A stretch of 64,000 bases of DNA from Madurella fahalii (lineage: Eukaryota; Ascomycota; Sordariomycetes; Sordariales). This document shows positions 11,701 to 22,127 of the stretch, in pieces. The notes under the pieces are model-generated. The model saw only the letters and a program-made list of their open reading frames with translations, did not search any database and had not been told where the DNA came from. The position numbers and the translations under genes were made by a program. Location: positions 5,667,001 through 5,731,000 of the forward strand of contig CM056875.1 of the NCBI GenBank assembly GCA_029876055.1, written 5' to 3'. Each line of letters opens with the position of its first letter. Position 1 is the first letter of the stretch.

Positions 11701-12096
11701 GATAATCCCGATGAGGTGGTTCTTCTCTCCACAACTCAGGATGCCATCTTGCCGTCCATCGAACCGCCGGATATGGAGGAGTTATCCGGGCGACAGGACG
11801 AGCCAATGTTCATCAGCAAGCTCGCCACTTCACCACTGCGCCCGCAAGATCCTAACCATATCGCCGAGGTCCACCCATCGTCGTTCTATAGCTCTAATTC
11901 CGTCAAAGCAGAGAAGGTATCAGGGAGGCCGTCTCAGATGTCCTCCCCGGGCGTGGGACAGCGAGCCACGGTGGATAAGACCCAGCCTGCTCGCATCCAC
12001 GCCGAGAGTCGGTTCGTCCTAGGCGGGAGTGACATCCCTGTCGTGCAGAAGGCTGAGCTAGTGAGGCAATCTGATACGATTGATCTTACGGACTGA
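8764..12096 (+). CDS. ulp2: Ulp2-like SUMO-specific cysteine protease (C48)
   Basis: This 1110-residue uninterrupted frame cleaves SUMO from proteins and trims poly-SUMO chains in the nucleus (Ulp2/SENP6-7 family knowledge). The catalytic domain spans roughly residues 550-880. It carries His642 (HFHWW), Asp767 (TLDSLG), the oxyanion Gln813 and Cys819 (FCDCG). Between His and Asp there is an insert of about 110 residues, acidic and Ser-rich, as is usual in the Ulp2/SENP6 branch and not in Ulp1. SUMO-interacting-type motifs are visible: IVDLSSDD in the insert, EVVLLS, and IDLTD at the extreme C-terminus. The long N- and C-terminal arms are low-complexity and basic/acidic. The frame opens at 8746 with a GTG; I chose ATG 8764, but 8788 or an upstream exon is possible. 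Confidence 0.88.
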   Translation: MPRLFNSIMVCQILPAIRMVSPGTDQVQKSIGFKPIDTLDADPGRPPEPPRRSPPPAHAPAPKRQKQVSTEGRPRGPAEDIVDSDADVTSRTENHGSQASFAHSVSPGISEYQAVEASSGRGRSNRRRRQSPGHPLHSVPGLPKRGRARGEPIEDFDELAPQPRPPLHRQRVARLTMPSVADVEAARSPRINFGDAADNEILGKRSRRERNLTYSARSKKRASHEITDGDELADDADGRDASKTNARPMTVDSTRHHPPSPSLSRKGNMNRTNWAKKADTFPDTGVLVVSAVCQPNFRYLPARGQKPCHLRRLTLDPELRAFTDDGHEAEPYQWLRITKRVKSLSYHPESNFIKIHQTMDQSSSIGPIGGMMVLKFRNHSDASWVTDWVRENLKIPCIQERERYGSPTGLGASRTLLTTFSHKLLQIYDKMSQDISQAPTRLEARRLPHETPVHPPRLTLDTTGVERKDRPPSSARTPIRNQMQVSAPTPSFSRVESTNGLVISGSRSLRSRQVGGQVLGIEAPRSPLIRRWTEENPDWAKNWKMPLMFHRTTVDKEDIPRLDEGECLNDNLIGFGLRYLFDEFASRHPDLNKRVYLHNSFFYEKLKSSRGTINYDGVKSWTAKVDLLSYDYIIVPVNEHFHWWVAIICNPGRLDPDSRKLPSNAESVSRKEGTTKGPETRKNTQDGASSDVEMTDVTENLPMQPSRADTTGEERGPDPVKSDIVDLSSDDRNGGIDLTHTGAKYGRKSGPSSRRYNPEDPRIITLDSLGSSHSHTVTHLKKYLLEEFKHKRNKIITEVPQQLGMKAVGIPEQNNFCDCGVYLLGYIQEFVKNPDLFIHTLLRKESPNWEFDPRHLRELWRETIQCEHKKYQDKQEAMQKKREASAAKGTPNADTEPNSHQSRATSEVGDKSKGKCDGRTGCSEQPASAKGASSPTVIHEVADSDADEDPHSRQQKANEETRSPVPARSGSSHQRTSQQDNPDEVVLLSTTQDAILPSIEPPDMEELSGRQDEPMFISKLATSPLRPQDPNHIAEVHPSSFYSSNSVKAEKVSGRPSQMSSPGVGQRATVDKTQPARIHAESRFVLGGSDIPVVQKAELVRQSDTIDLTD

Positions 12097-12805
12097 TTTT
12101 GAGGGTGATCAATTCGGGAACTGTCGTCTCCTGTTCCTAATATGGCGTTGGCTCGGTGGCATTCTCTTTTTCCATTTTGAGTTTTGTGTGTTTTTATACC
12201 TCAGACTACCCTCTTCTTTCTCTAGGGAGCTCGCATTGCGCCTTGTGCGATCCTGGCGTAGTGGACACTGCTCTAGTTGGTCCAGCGGCGTAACATACCC
12301 TGGCGTGGCACGGCGTGGCATTCGGATTCTGTTAAAGGGGGTTTTGTCGGCTTTTGCTTTAGCCATGCACTTTGTTTCGATCACCGGGATTGGGGCAGGT
12401 AACGGGAGGCAAGCACTGTTCCGATATCCCCTGGGTAGTCGGCCGATTCCCTCCCTTACCTACCATCGCTTCCTTTGCTTTCCCCTTGGCCAAAGGGCTT
12501 TTCCCGGACAATATCGAATGTTGAGCTGTGTATAAGCTACGCACGCAAGTGCGGGCAGAGAAGGATGGGATGAGATAATTGAGACTGGACTTCAGCTCAG
12601 CACAGTACAGTGGGAAAGCCGTTGCGGCAGCGCGTGAATTGTGCCGACGATGAAAGCGAGGCTACAGCACAAATTAAGCTTCGCTTCTGTGAGCATGCAC
12701 AAATCTCATAAGCTGTACATCTAATGTGACAATTTTTTTGGGATCTTCACGCCTCGTCTGCCTGGGGTATAGATTTGGGCTATGCTTGTATATCGCCACT
12801 GCCTG
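12097..12805. other. Convergent 3' spacer
   Basis: This holds the 3' regions of ulp2 and rrp9, which converge here. There are only short frames and a few T-rich runs (12733-12739). I see no RNA gene or repeat. Confidence 0.4.
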
Positions 12806-14644
12806 TCACTGCTCATCATCATCCCCGTCGGTATCTGGCAACTCCCCATTCGCCTCGGCCTGCTTCTTTGGCATCCTCGGTACCTCAAACACCACGGCGC
12901 CGCACCGGCCCTCCTTCAAGACCTTCCACCTGCCCAGGCGCATCTCCTTGCCGGTTACAGCTACCACGCACAGCCCGTCTCTGCCCCTGTCTCCACGCTC
13001 GAACATGGCAATGTCGTTGATTATGCCCCTGACTAGTTGGTAACCTTTTGACTCTTGACTTGTTGCTTTCTTATCACCATTCACCCCGTTTGTTAATATC
13101 AATGATGATGATGACGACGATGACGATGATGATGATGGGCCCCCCAATACACCTACTACCTCGATCTTCTTCTTATCCTCGCTCAGCCTCCACACGCGAA
13201 CGCATCCGTCCCAGCTCCCGCTGAGGATCACGTCCGAGTAGGGGATCGTGCGGAGCGCCGTAATCCCGCGCGGCTGCGGCGCGGGGACGACTTTGGGGTC
13301 GGGGACCTCGTCGGCCGAGGCCTCGGACGGTTTCAGGGGGGGCTCGATGCCGTGCGCGCGGGGCACCACGTGCAGGGGCTTCTTGCGCTGGATGCTCCAC
13401 AGGGCGATGTCGCCGTTGTCGCTGCCTGTGACGAACATGTCGTCGTCGATCATGGCCACGCGGTCCATGCTCCCCTCGTGGGCGGCCGAGGCCGGGTCGA
13501 GGTTGGGGGGCAGCTTCTGCTTCTTGCTGGCCCCGCCTCCCTCGCCGCCGCCACGGAAGACCAGCTGGGACTCTTCGGGGACCTTCCAGTAGCGCGCCGT
13601 GCGGTCCCGCGCGCCCACGCTGACGCAGCGCTCCTGGGCAAGCGCGTCGATGTCGAGGATCTCGTCTTGGTGCCCGAAGAGGGTCTCAACGTAGGCTAGC
13701 TCGTCAAGAGACCATACTTTGACGGTGCGGTCTCTGGAGCACGAGAAGAGTTGGTTTGTGCCGCGGCGGAACGCGAGGCCGGTTACGGCGTCGCGGTGCT
13801 GGGTGAAGGCGCGGATGGGCTTGAGGTCGGCGGCGTTGTGGACGACGAGGCGCCGGTCGACGCCGCCCGTCACGACGAACTTGCCGTCTTGGGAAGCTCT
13901 CACGGTGAGCGGCGCCCCCGTGTGGCCCTGGTAGGTCTTATCTTTGGCTTTACTGGGGTTCGCTTTAGCAAAACATATCCTCTCTGGTTTCCGTTTCGGC
14001 GGTGCAGGCGGCTTCTTGGGCTTCTTTCTCGTCGTCTGCGGCCATTGGTCCTTTGGTAGATCTTGTAGTTTCCACTTGGTGAGATAGCCATCCTTGGTTG
14101 TGGTGTAGGCGTAGGGGGCGCAGATAGCCACCGATGTTACCGAGCCCGAGTTCCAGCGGAATTGAGTGTGTCCTGCCTTCTCGAAGTCCAGTTCTGATGC
14201 CAATCGCCGGTAGACTTTGCCCTTGGACTCGGCCACATCCTCCTGTAGACGTTCGGCGAGTAGATCTCTGTCTATTTCTTCTGCATCGAAAGCGTACTCG
14301 TCTAGTTCCACCTCCTGTTTTGTCTTCTCAAGGTACCGCTGTGCCAGCCTTAACCGCTTCTCGGCCGCCGTCTCTCCCTCGTTGTCCGATTCGTCTGAGG
14401 CTCCCTCGGAGCCGCCTCGCTCGGGGGAGTCATCCCCGCTCTCGTCGCTTTCTAGATCGCTGCCTGATATCGACTCATCTCGCTCAATTGCCTTGCGCTT
14501 CGGGGCGGTAGCTGGTTTGGCGGGGGCTTTAGAGGCGGATTTCGACGCGGTCTTGGCGGTTGCAAGCCGCTTTTTGGGTGGCTCTGCCGCTGACGGACGT
14601 TTTCTTTTCTTTTGGGCGCCTGGAGCCGTGAAGAACGACGACAT
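12806..14644 (-). CDS. rrp9: Rrp9 / U3-55K, WD40 protein of the U3 snoRNP
   Basis: This encodes 612 residues in one exon. The family binds U3 snoRNA box B/C in the nucleolus and supports early 18S rRNA processing. The N-terminus (MSSFFTAPGAQ) is lysine-rich and then strongly acidic, followed by the conserved LRLAQRYL helix and a WD40 propeller (GHTGAPLTV, TGGVDRRLVVHN, FSCSRDRTVKVW, GSDNGDIALW, SGSWDGCVRVW). I took the ATG at 14644; the frame is open 72 codons further upstream but that extension has no family character. A run of Ser codons from the GAT/GAC-rich repeat at 13102-13138 lies in the last blades. It shares a 422-bp divergent promoter with pre1. Confidence 0.9.
   Translation of the reverse strand: MSSFFTAPGAQKKRKRPSAAEPPKKRLATAKTASKSASKAPAKPATAPKRKAIERDESISGSDLESDESGDDSPERGGSEGASDESDNEGETAAEKRLRLAQRYLEKTKQEVELDEYAFDAEEIDRDLLAERLQEDVAESKGKVYRRLASELDFEKAGHTQFRWNSGSVTSVAICAPYAYTTTKDGYLTKWKLQDLPKDQWPQTTRKKPKKPPAPPKRKPERICFAKANPSKAKDKTYQGHTGAPLTVRASQDGKFVVTGGVDRRLVVHNAADLKPIRAFTQHRDAVTGLAFRRGTNQLFSCSRDRTVKVWSLDELAYVETLFGHQDEILDIDALAQERCVSVGARDRTARYWKVPEESQLVFRGGGEGGGASKKQKLPPNLDPASAAHEGSMDRVAMIDDDMFVTGSDNGDIALWSIQRKKPLHVVPRAHGIEPPLKPSEASADEVPDPKVVPAPQPRGITALRTIPYSDVILSGSWDGCVRVWRLSEDKKKIEVVGVLGGPSSSSSSSSSSSLILTNGVNGDKKATSQESKGYQLVRGIINDIAMFERGDRGRDGLCVVAVTGKEMRLGRWKVLKEGRCGAVVFEVPRMPKKQAEANGELPDTDGDDDEQ
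13102..13138. repeat. Trinucleotide tract coding poly-Ser in rrp9
   Basis: A GAT/GAC trinucleotide run on the plus strand reads as about eleven serines on the minus strand, between the last WD40 blades of Rrp9. It is a likely length-variable loop. Confidence 0.7.
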
Positions 14645-15066
14645 TGTGGCAGATGTGGCCTGTTGTGCTGCCCGTCGGCGCTGTCGCTGCCCTCGTCTGG
14701 CTTTGCCTGGAGCTGCCGCTTCAAAATTTCTGAGCGGGCCCAGAAAAAAAAGTTGGCCTTGCATCGGTGGAGAAACACCCCGATTCGACCCTGCACCGTT
14801 GCGCACGGCGGGGTCGGAGAAGGAAAACGCCGTGCCGCCACGAAAAAACTTCCAGTCCATCCAATTTCAGCCCCAGTTGGGCTGGAGAGGCTCAAGTGGG
14901 TCCCTGGGCAAGCCCCGGCAGGTTGGTGGGCGGGGTCTGTGCTCTCAGGCGGAAGCTCCAAGTGCGCGTTCGCTTTCCTGCCTAGCTCCCCGACCAGGAA
15001 CGCAAGCTGAGCCGAGCTTGCCAACTTGACGACAACAACAACATTGCTCAGCCAGATAACTTAAAA
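14645..15066. promoter_or_regulatory. Shared divergent promoter rrp9/pre1
   Basis: This 422-bp interval separates two start codons facing away from each other, so both promoters and 5' leaders must lie here. I saw no exact GGTGGCAAA proteasome element and no clear TATA box. Confidence 0.5.
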
Positions 15067-15860
15067 ATGTAAGTCGCACGCCCAGATCGATGCAGGGAAA
15101 TGGCTCGAGCTGACGATTCCCAGGGAGATTCTACTCGGCATCACCGGCAAAGACTTTACCTTGATCGCGGCGTCTAAGGCCGCGATGCGAGGGGCTACCG
15201 TCCTGAAAGCATCCGATGACAAGACGAGGCAGTTGAACAAGCACACGTTGATGGCGTTCTCTGGCGAGGCGGGCGACACAGGTTCGTGGTCATGGAGCAG
15301 GAGTGGCAAGCGGGGCCCCGCCGCGGCTAACAGTCCCCCACAGTGCAGTTCGCCGAATACATCCAAGCCAACGCCCAGCTTTACTCGATGCGCAACGAGA
15401 CCGATCTTTCTCCCTCAGCACTGGCGCACTTTGTTCGCGGTGAGCTGGCATCCAGTTTGCGGTCGCGGAAGCCCTACAATGTCAACCTTCTGCTCGGAGG
15501 GGTTGACCCCATCACACACAAGCCGAGCCTGTACTGGCTGGACTACCTCGCTTCGTTGGCCCCGGTGCCTTACGCCGCACACGGTTACGCGCAGTATGTT
15601 GCCCAGAGTCTATGGTTTCCCGAGCCGGCGACGACACCCGAATACTGACAGCCTCCAGGTACTATTGCCTCTCCATCCTCGACAAACACCACCACCCCGA
15701 CATCACCCTCGTACAGGGCATGAAAATCCTCAATCTCTGCACGGATGAACTCAAGAGAAGGTTACCGATAGACTTCAAGGGCATGGTGGTTAAGGCGGTA
15801 ACAAAGGACGGGGTTGTGGAGATGCCGTTTGACGACGACAAGGTGGTGAAGAGTGCTTGA
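15067..15860 (+). CDS. pre1: 20S proteasome beta-4 subunit (Pre1/PSMB2); start codon split by an intron
   Basis: Four exons: 15067-15068, 15124-15281, 15344-15593 and 15659-15860, giving 203 residues. The first coding exon holds only the AT of the start codon. A GTAAGT donor overlaps the G, the 55-nt intron has a CTGAC branch and CAG acceptor, and exon 2 supplies the G followed by EILLGITGKDF. Later introns use GTTCGT and GTATGT donors. The protein matches beta-4 along its length (SKAAMRGATVLK, PYAAHGYAQYYCLS, ELKRRLPIDFKG). Beta-4 is a structural, non-catalytic ring subunit without the Thr1 nucleophile. Reading the unspliced ATG gives an immediate TAA, so the split start is the only reading I find that works. 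Confidence 0.92.
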
Positions 15861-17701
15861 TTTTGATGACGCATGGGGTCTCGCGGGGAATAAATTGTGT
15901 ATAATACCTGGCCAAGGGGCGATGTGCGCATTCAATGGGATCGATGAGTTTCTTCTAGGTCTCAAGTTCTCCTTTGAGCCAAGTGATACCACTTTCGTTA
16001 CCTCAGTTTCGGCTCCTGGACGGTTAGACCGGCAGCACCTGGGGTCGATCATACTTTGTTGCGCCGGTAGAATCAACGGCGCCCGGATTCGCTTCACCAT
16101 ATCTAACTTGGGGAATATCGACTTTTTGTTGCCTTGATCTTGCTCTTGCGATGACACTGAGAAACCGCGGGGCGTGTCCAAGCGGCCGCTCACGGGCCAA
16201 TAGGAAACCAACCGCTTCCAAGCATCTCAGAGTTTTCGTCACATCTGCAAGTCGTTCCTGGACAATACTTGGCAATCATGGTCGGAGACAGCGAGAAGAG
16301 TGAGCGCAGTATTTCTGCAGGCCGTAGGGAGGGCGGTGAGCGCGTGCGCGACCAATGCGACGACACCGGCTGTTCACCGATAGGCGCGCAATCGCAGCCT
16401 GCAGCCATGCTTATGAGAGGGAACCAAACGCTGTGAGGCGGTGAGGCCTCTTGAAGGGATGGATTCTGCAAACTCTGCATTTGCGATGTTGTTAGCACTT
16501 GCTGACCCTAACAATTGACGGGAGGTGGGAAGTCACTCATGGGCTTAAAAGACCATCAATACGTTGCAGTCCCTGATGCTGCTCTCGGCTGTGGTCAGGG
16601 TCCACGCGGAAACGCTAAATGAATTCGCCCACTTCCTTCTAGTCCGCTGTCTACCAGCAGTCAAACTGACTCGTGAAAGAACCCTAGCGTCATACGCGTA
16701 GTATACCCGTTCCTCGGCAGGAATGAATATGAGAACAATAGCTGAATGGAGGCAAATTTGTTTTCGTTGTCACAAAACCCGGGTCTCGAAGGAAGAGTGT
16801 AGTGCCACGTGCATCCGATTTGCCTCATATGGCTCAAGCCCTCTCATCCGATTGCTTGGGCAAGCCATGTGAGAGCCCGGAAGCAACAGCCAAACAAGAC
16901 GTCTATAAACATCTCGCTCCGTGTTGGTACCTTTCGCGAGCGATCCACCTTCGCCACAAGGCGAAACATTAACGGAAACTGAGACGTGCATCTTCGCCGT
17001 CGGATTGCCCATTCCCCACCAACAGTTCGCTGACTTCCTTGCTAGATGGAACTCGCGGGTGGCCACAAAACCCCCAACACCTGGAAAAAAAAAAAATTCT
17101 GACATGGGTATCTTGGGCCAAAGCGTTGCACACTGCCCTGTGGTTGGATTAGCGGCTTTCCCTAAACCTTCTGCAGAAGTGGGTCTCCAGACCGGTCCAA
17201 AACTCTTTTTCTTGCTCGTCCTCCCATCCTCTCTCTTCCTGGAAAAAAATCTCTTCCTTTCTCCCACGCAACCCAGGATTTCGAATCCATCCCACACCTC
17301 AAGCTGCATTTTCCCTTACGTTTGTCTTTCCTTTCCCTCTTTAAGAATCTGCATTTTCAGGTTCTTCGAGAGGTTCTCAGGAGACCCGCTCCCTCTTAAT
17401 AATTCGCTTTATTGAGGCGAGCGTCGCTGCGGCCACAGGCAACAAATAATCGTGGAACACTAGACGCGAGGAAGGCACTGGTTTTTCGGCTTTCTTTTCG
17501 CCTGTTGTTTCGTTCAACTTTGCCTTCTTTTTCACACATAGACTCGATCCTCTGCCCTACAAGGTTTTCGTCTCCGTTTCTTCCAGCGCTCTCATTTGAA
17601 CATTTGCGTTCTTTTTGAGAGATTTGGAATCATTGATTCGTTCCGACCGATACCTTCGATTTTCCATCGTCGACACAACGATCTGTCCCTCGACTGCAAA
17701 T
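15861..17701. promoter_or_regulatory. Long upstream region and leader of ded1
   Basis: This 1.8-kb stretch has no gene I can support. The 500 bp before the ded1 ATG is rich in C/T runs (17205-17350 and 17480-17640), typical of promoters and leaders of strongly expressed fungal genes. A CCAAT sequence sits at 16196-16200. The long minus-strand frame at 16770-17309 has no domain and is probably chance. Confidence 0.45.
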
Positions 17702-19844
17702 ATGGCGGACCAAATTTCCGACAATATGGGCAATCTCTCCCTCGGCTCGGGTCAGCCGACGACTCGTTCCTACATTCCCCCTCACATGCGTAACAAGATG
17801 GCCACTGCCAATGGCCCGGCCCCTACTATGAACGGTCCTGGAGGCCCACCGCCTGGTCCCCCCGGTCCCCCTGCCCCTGCCCCTATGGGCGGTCTCAACA
17901 ATAGCGCTTGGGCTGGGTAAGTTCTATCTCTCAACGATGCTTGATACGTGTCACGAAGCACATCAACAAGCAGTACCTATTATACTCGGGTCTCATTGCT
18001 AACTCGCGACTGGCAGAAACAACAATTACGATGCGCGTGGCGGCAATTGGGCCGGTCCCGGCTTCGAATCGTCCCCTCAGCCGTGGGGAAATCGCCAGGG
18101 CGGCTTCAACCGCAATGCTTATCGTGGCCCGAACGCGGGCGGTAACATGGGCGGCGGTGGTGGCGGCGGCGGCGGTGGCGGCGGCCGTGGTGAAGGCCGG
18201 TGGATTGAGGGCAAGCACGTTGTTGGCGCTGCCGACCCGCGCCTGGAGCGGGAACTCTTCGGCACCGCGGACGATCCGAGTAAGCAGCACACCGGCATCA
18301 ACTTCGAAAAGTACGATGACATCCCGGTCACACCCTCTGGCCATGATGTCCCAGAGCCCGTCTTAACCTTCAGCAACCCGCCGCTGGACCCCCACCTGCT
18401 TTCCAACATCGAGCTTGCACGTTACAAAATCCCAACGCCCGTGCAGAAGTACTCAATCCCCATTGTCATCAACGGCCGCGACCTCATGGCTTGCGCCCAG
18501 ACCGGTTCTGGCAAGACGGGCGGTTTCTTGTTCCCTATCCTCCACCAGTCGTTCACTCAGGGTCCGTCTCCCGTACCCGTCCAGGGCGGCGGCTACGGTC
18601 GTCAGCGCAAGGCTTACCCCACTGCGTTGATCCTTGCTCCGACCCGTGAGCTGGTTTCCCAGATCTACGACGAAGCCCGGAAGTTCGCCTATCGCTCGTG
18701 GGTTCGCCCTTGCGTTGTCTACGGTGGTGCCGACATCGGCTCTCAGCTCCGTCAAATCGAGCGCGGCTGCGATCTTCTTGTTGCTACTCCCGGTAGATTA
18801 GTCGACCTCATAGAACGCGGTCGCATCTCGCTCTGCAACATCAAGTACCTCGTACTGGACGAGGCTGATCGCATGCTTGACATGGGTTTCGAGCCCCAGA
18901 TTCGCCGCATTGTCCAGGGCGAAGACATGCCTCCTACCGGTCAGCGCCAGACGCTCATGTTCTCGGCTACCTTCCCCCGCGACATTCAGATGCTTGCCCA
19001 GGACTTCCTCAGCGACTACGTCTTCCTCTCCGTCGGCCGCGTTGGTTCAACTTCCGAGAACATCACGCAGAAAGTCGAATATGTTGAGGACATTGACAAG
19101 CGCTCCGTCCTCCTTGATATCCTCCACACTCACGGTGGCGGTCTCACGCTCATCTTCGTCGAGACTAAGCGCATGGCCGATTCGCTGTCGGACTTCCTGA
19201 TCAACCAGAACTTCCCGGCTACCTCGATTCATGGTGACCGTACCCAACGCGAGCGTGAGCGTGCTCTTGAGCTCTTCCGCAACGGCAAGTGCCCGATTCT
19301 CGTCGCCACCGCTGTTGCCGCTCGTGGTTTGGATATTCCGAACGTCACCCACGTCATCAACTACGACTTACCCACCGACATTGACGACTACGTTCACCGC
19401 ATTGGCCGTACCGGCCGTGCAGGAAACACGGGTATTGCCACTGCCTTCTTCAACCGCGGCAACCGCGGTGTTGTGCGCGAGTTGATCGAGTTGCTCAAGG
19501 AGGCCAACCAGGAGATTCCTGGTTTCCTCGAGACCATTGCCCGCGAGTCTTCGTTCGGTGGCAGCCGTGGAGGACGCGGCGGTGGCGGTCGCGGTCGCGG
19601 ACGGGGTGGCCAGACTGATTTCCGCAAGTACGGCGGCAGCGGCGGCGGCGGTGGCGGCGGTGGTGGTGGCGGCTTTGGAGGCGGTTTCGGAGGCCCGCAG
19701 CACAACTCTGGCGGCGGCGGCTACGGCGGCGGCGGCTTCGGTGGTGCGCCCCCTAGCGGCGGCTATGGTGGCGGCTTTGGTGGCGGTGGTTACGGCGGAG
19801 GCTACGGCAACCCTGGTGGTGCTGGCGGCCAGTCCTGGTGGTAG
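17702..19844 (+). CDS. ded1: Ded1/DDX3 DEAD-box RNA helicase
   Basis: Exons 17702-17916 and 18017-19844 are split by a 100-nt intron (GTAAGT, branch GCTAAC, CAG), giving 680 residues. Ded1 unwinds mRNA leaders during translation initiation in the cytoplasm. Visible motifs: Q-motif region (PTPVQKYSIPI), Walker A AQTGSGKT near residue 232, PTRELV, DEAD near 353, SAT near 387, ARGLD, and HRIGRTGR near 532. The N-terminus has the family's IPPHMRN element. The C-terminus is a Gly/Arg-rich tail ending in QSWW, as in Ded1/DDX3 proteins. Gly-rich repeats (GGN codons) occur both before the core and in the tail. Confidence 0.97.
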
Positions 19845-22127
19845 ACACCAGTGTCGCCTGCGAATCATGCTCCCTTTTGGGCTCCCTGACGCGTTCAGGT
19901 CTGCATTTCTTCCTTTTTCTGTGCTGCATCGTTACGCGCACACGGCATGCATTGCTTTTCGGTTTATGGCACTTCGGCTTTCGGAATTTCTAATGGCGGC
20001 GATCATGACTTCATCATTTCCACCGGGGCCCGGCAGGATCAGATCCTAAGGTTCCCTATCCGGTTTTAACGATAGATCGGGGTTTGCCTGTTCTGCGATA
20101 CAGAAGGACCCATTCGACGACTTGATACCCTTTAGACCAGACCCCCTTGGGACCTCGACAAGGCGCTGCCAACTTCATGCTAGAGACGGCATGGTTTGCA
20201 GCCACGGCTGATGATGATCTAGAGAGACTGGATCTTGATCAACCCTTACGATCGTCATGTTTCTGCCCTTGGCCTGCTTTTCAGAGGGCTCGATGCGTTC
20301 ACATAGAAGTGGTGGTCATGGCACGCCGCTGGCTTTCCTATTTTTTTTTTTTTTTTTTTTTTTTTTACCTCTTTTCACTTTCCTTTTCTTTTTCCCATTT
20401 TCTTTGATGCACATTACAACATCACATAGACAAAAGTGGATTTCTCGGTTCTTATCTCTGGTCGGGTCGGCGGCTCGATTTTCGACCGGGCGGTCTCGGT
20501 CTCAGGTCCAGAGAGATTCGGGGAGCACGCGCGCTCCTGGAGTGACCTCGGAGATGGACTGGCAATTTTTTTCGGCAGTTGAGGAACCATGGGAGCAGGT
20601 TAATGGAGCATGATACCCCTTTGGAAGATGATTTCAGCTGGCGGAAGGGGGAAGTGCTTTTTTTCCCGGCTCTCCCTGTCACATTTGGCACTGGAACATA
20701 CCACCGGCGTCTGCGAAGGACGGGTTCAACGCGCAAACGACAAAAATGGGAGGATTTTGCGCAAAGGGTCAGGCTTCTTTTGCAGAGCCTTGGTTGTTAA
20801 TATTGACGACCCGGACAACAGTGGCTTCTGTTCCTACTCTGGAGACTAGGGTCTAGTCTATGCTGAGGAGTCCGAACAAAAAAACCATTTGCTTTTCAAA
20901 ACGTTCCTTGCGAGAGAACAGTTCTAGCAGTTTTCCGTCCGATCTGGCGTCCATCCGATCCTAGTGTCTTCCGTCGCATCATGTGCCGTGCGTGATCTCT
21001 TCCGTCGCATCCCATGTCTCGCGCTATAATAGCCTTTCGTCGGATGATTGATGTTGCTTGTCAAAGGGTTTGTGTCCCGTGCCATCCAATGTCTCTTGGT
21101 GGGTCTCGGCAATGTGTGTTCTCTTTTCCTCTGCTGACAGTGCTGCTTTTGTGACTTTCATTGTCGTTTACACCTCCCTGCGATTACGCCCATGAACATC
21201 TTGTAATGGAGGGAAACGAGAGTGGCGCTTCCTTACAGGGCTTCGCAACATATGCTGATGAATGTGCCGGGACCATAGGAAGAACCAGTGACGTTCATTC
21301 AAAGCAATTCTTGACGGCACCATGATAAACTTAATCAAAAAGATCGACTTGTTTCCTTTCCCTGCCTTTCCCTCCCCATTCCCGTTGGTTGGAGCATAGA
21401 TAATGAGGGACGCTGGTATGTCTTGCTGAACTAAAGGTTCAATATAATTGAACGAACAGGGTGAATAAGTAGGATGGGACAATGGCATGAAATCCGCGTT
21501 GGAAGCGTAGTGGAGTTGGTGATTCTGGACATGTGGCAACTTAATGGGATGTCAGCCCGTGGAGCACGACACAGGCAGGCTTCTCAACGAATAATGACTG
21601 AGTGCCGCCTCAGAGTGCAGGAAATATCTTCCTGGATTGCACAGCTCACGCGAAACCGCTGTCTCACAGTCCCCACAGCAACCAACTACCCATCTATTGA
21701 ATATAGAATGTGAAAGGCTGTCTTGTTGTCCTCGTTCTCAGAGCTTCACTAGGAGAGAAGGCTCTTTGTGATATGGCGAGTTGCGTTGACTTACGGGACA
21801 GCCCTTGCAGTCTGAAATGCAGTTGTATCATTGGTGGTAGGTGTAAATGAGAACTGTAATACTGGAGACTTGTACAGTACGTAGACGAACACAGTTCAAG
21901 GTACTCCTTTTTGCTGGGTGGCATGCGGTTATCGTCAAAGAAGTGTTGCCCCACAGCTAATTTGGGCGATATCCATCTACCGTGACTTCTTTTAATTGCC
22001 GCCTACGTTGTTTACATATCTCGATGCCTTAGTTGTGTGGTACGTAACCAAATCCAGCACTAATGAACTCCAACCCATGCAGAACCACTCCGTTTTTGTA
22101 CCCAGACACCACGCTCATAAAAACAAG
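19845..22127. other. Gene-free region between ded1 and orc2
   Basis: This 2.3-kb region is between convergent genes. It holds a 26-base T run (20341-20366), a 14-bp direct repeat TCTTCCGTCGCATC at 20967-20980 and 20998-21011, and only short frames. No coding or RNA gene is supportable. Confidence 0.4.
20341..20366. repeat. Poly-T tract
   Basis: A run of about 26 T residues about 500 bp downstream of the ded1 stop. It is too long to be trusted in length and may reflect a poly(A)-derived insertion or slippage. Confidence 0.6.

Noticed and set aside
14645..14860. In-frame 72-residue N-terminal extension of Rrp9
   Set aside because: It has no similarity to the family N-terminus, and MSSFF at 14644 is the natural start. 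The extension lies in the shared promoter.
16770..17309. 179-codon minus-strand frame upstream of ded1
   Set aside because: It has no domain and lies across the C/T-rich promoter of a strongly expressed gene.
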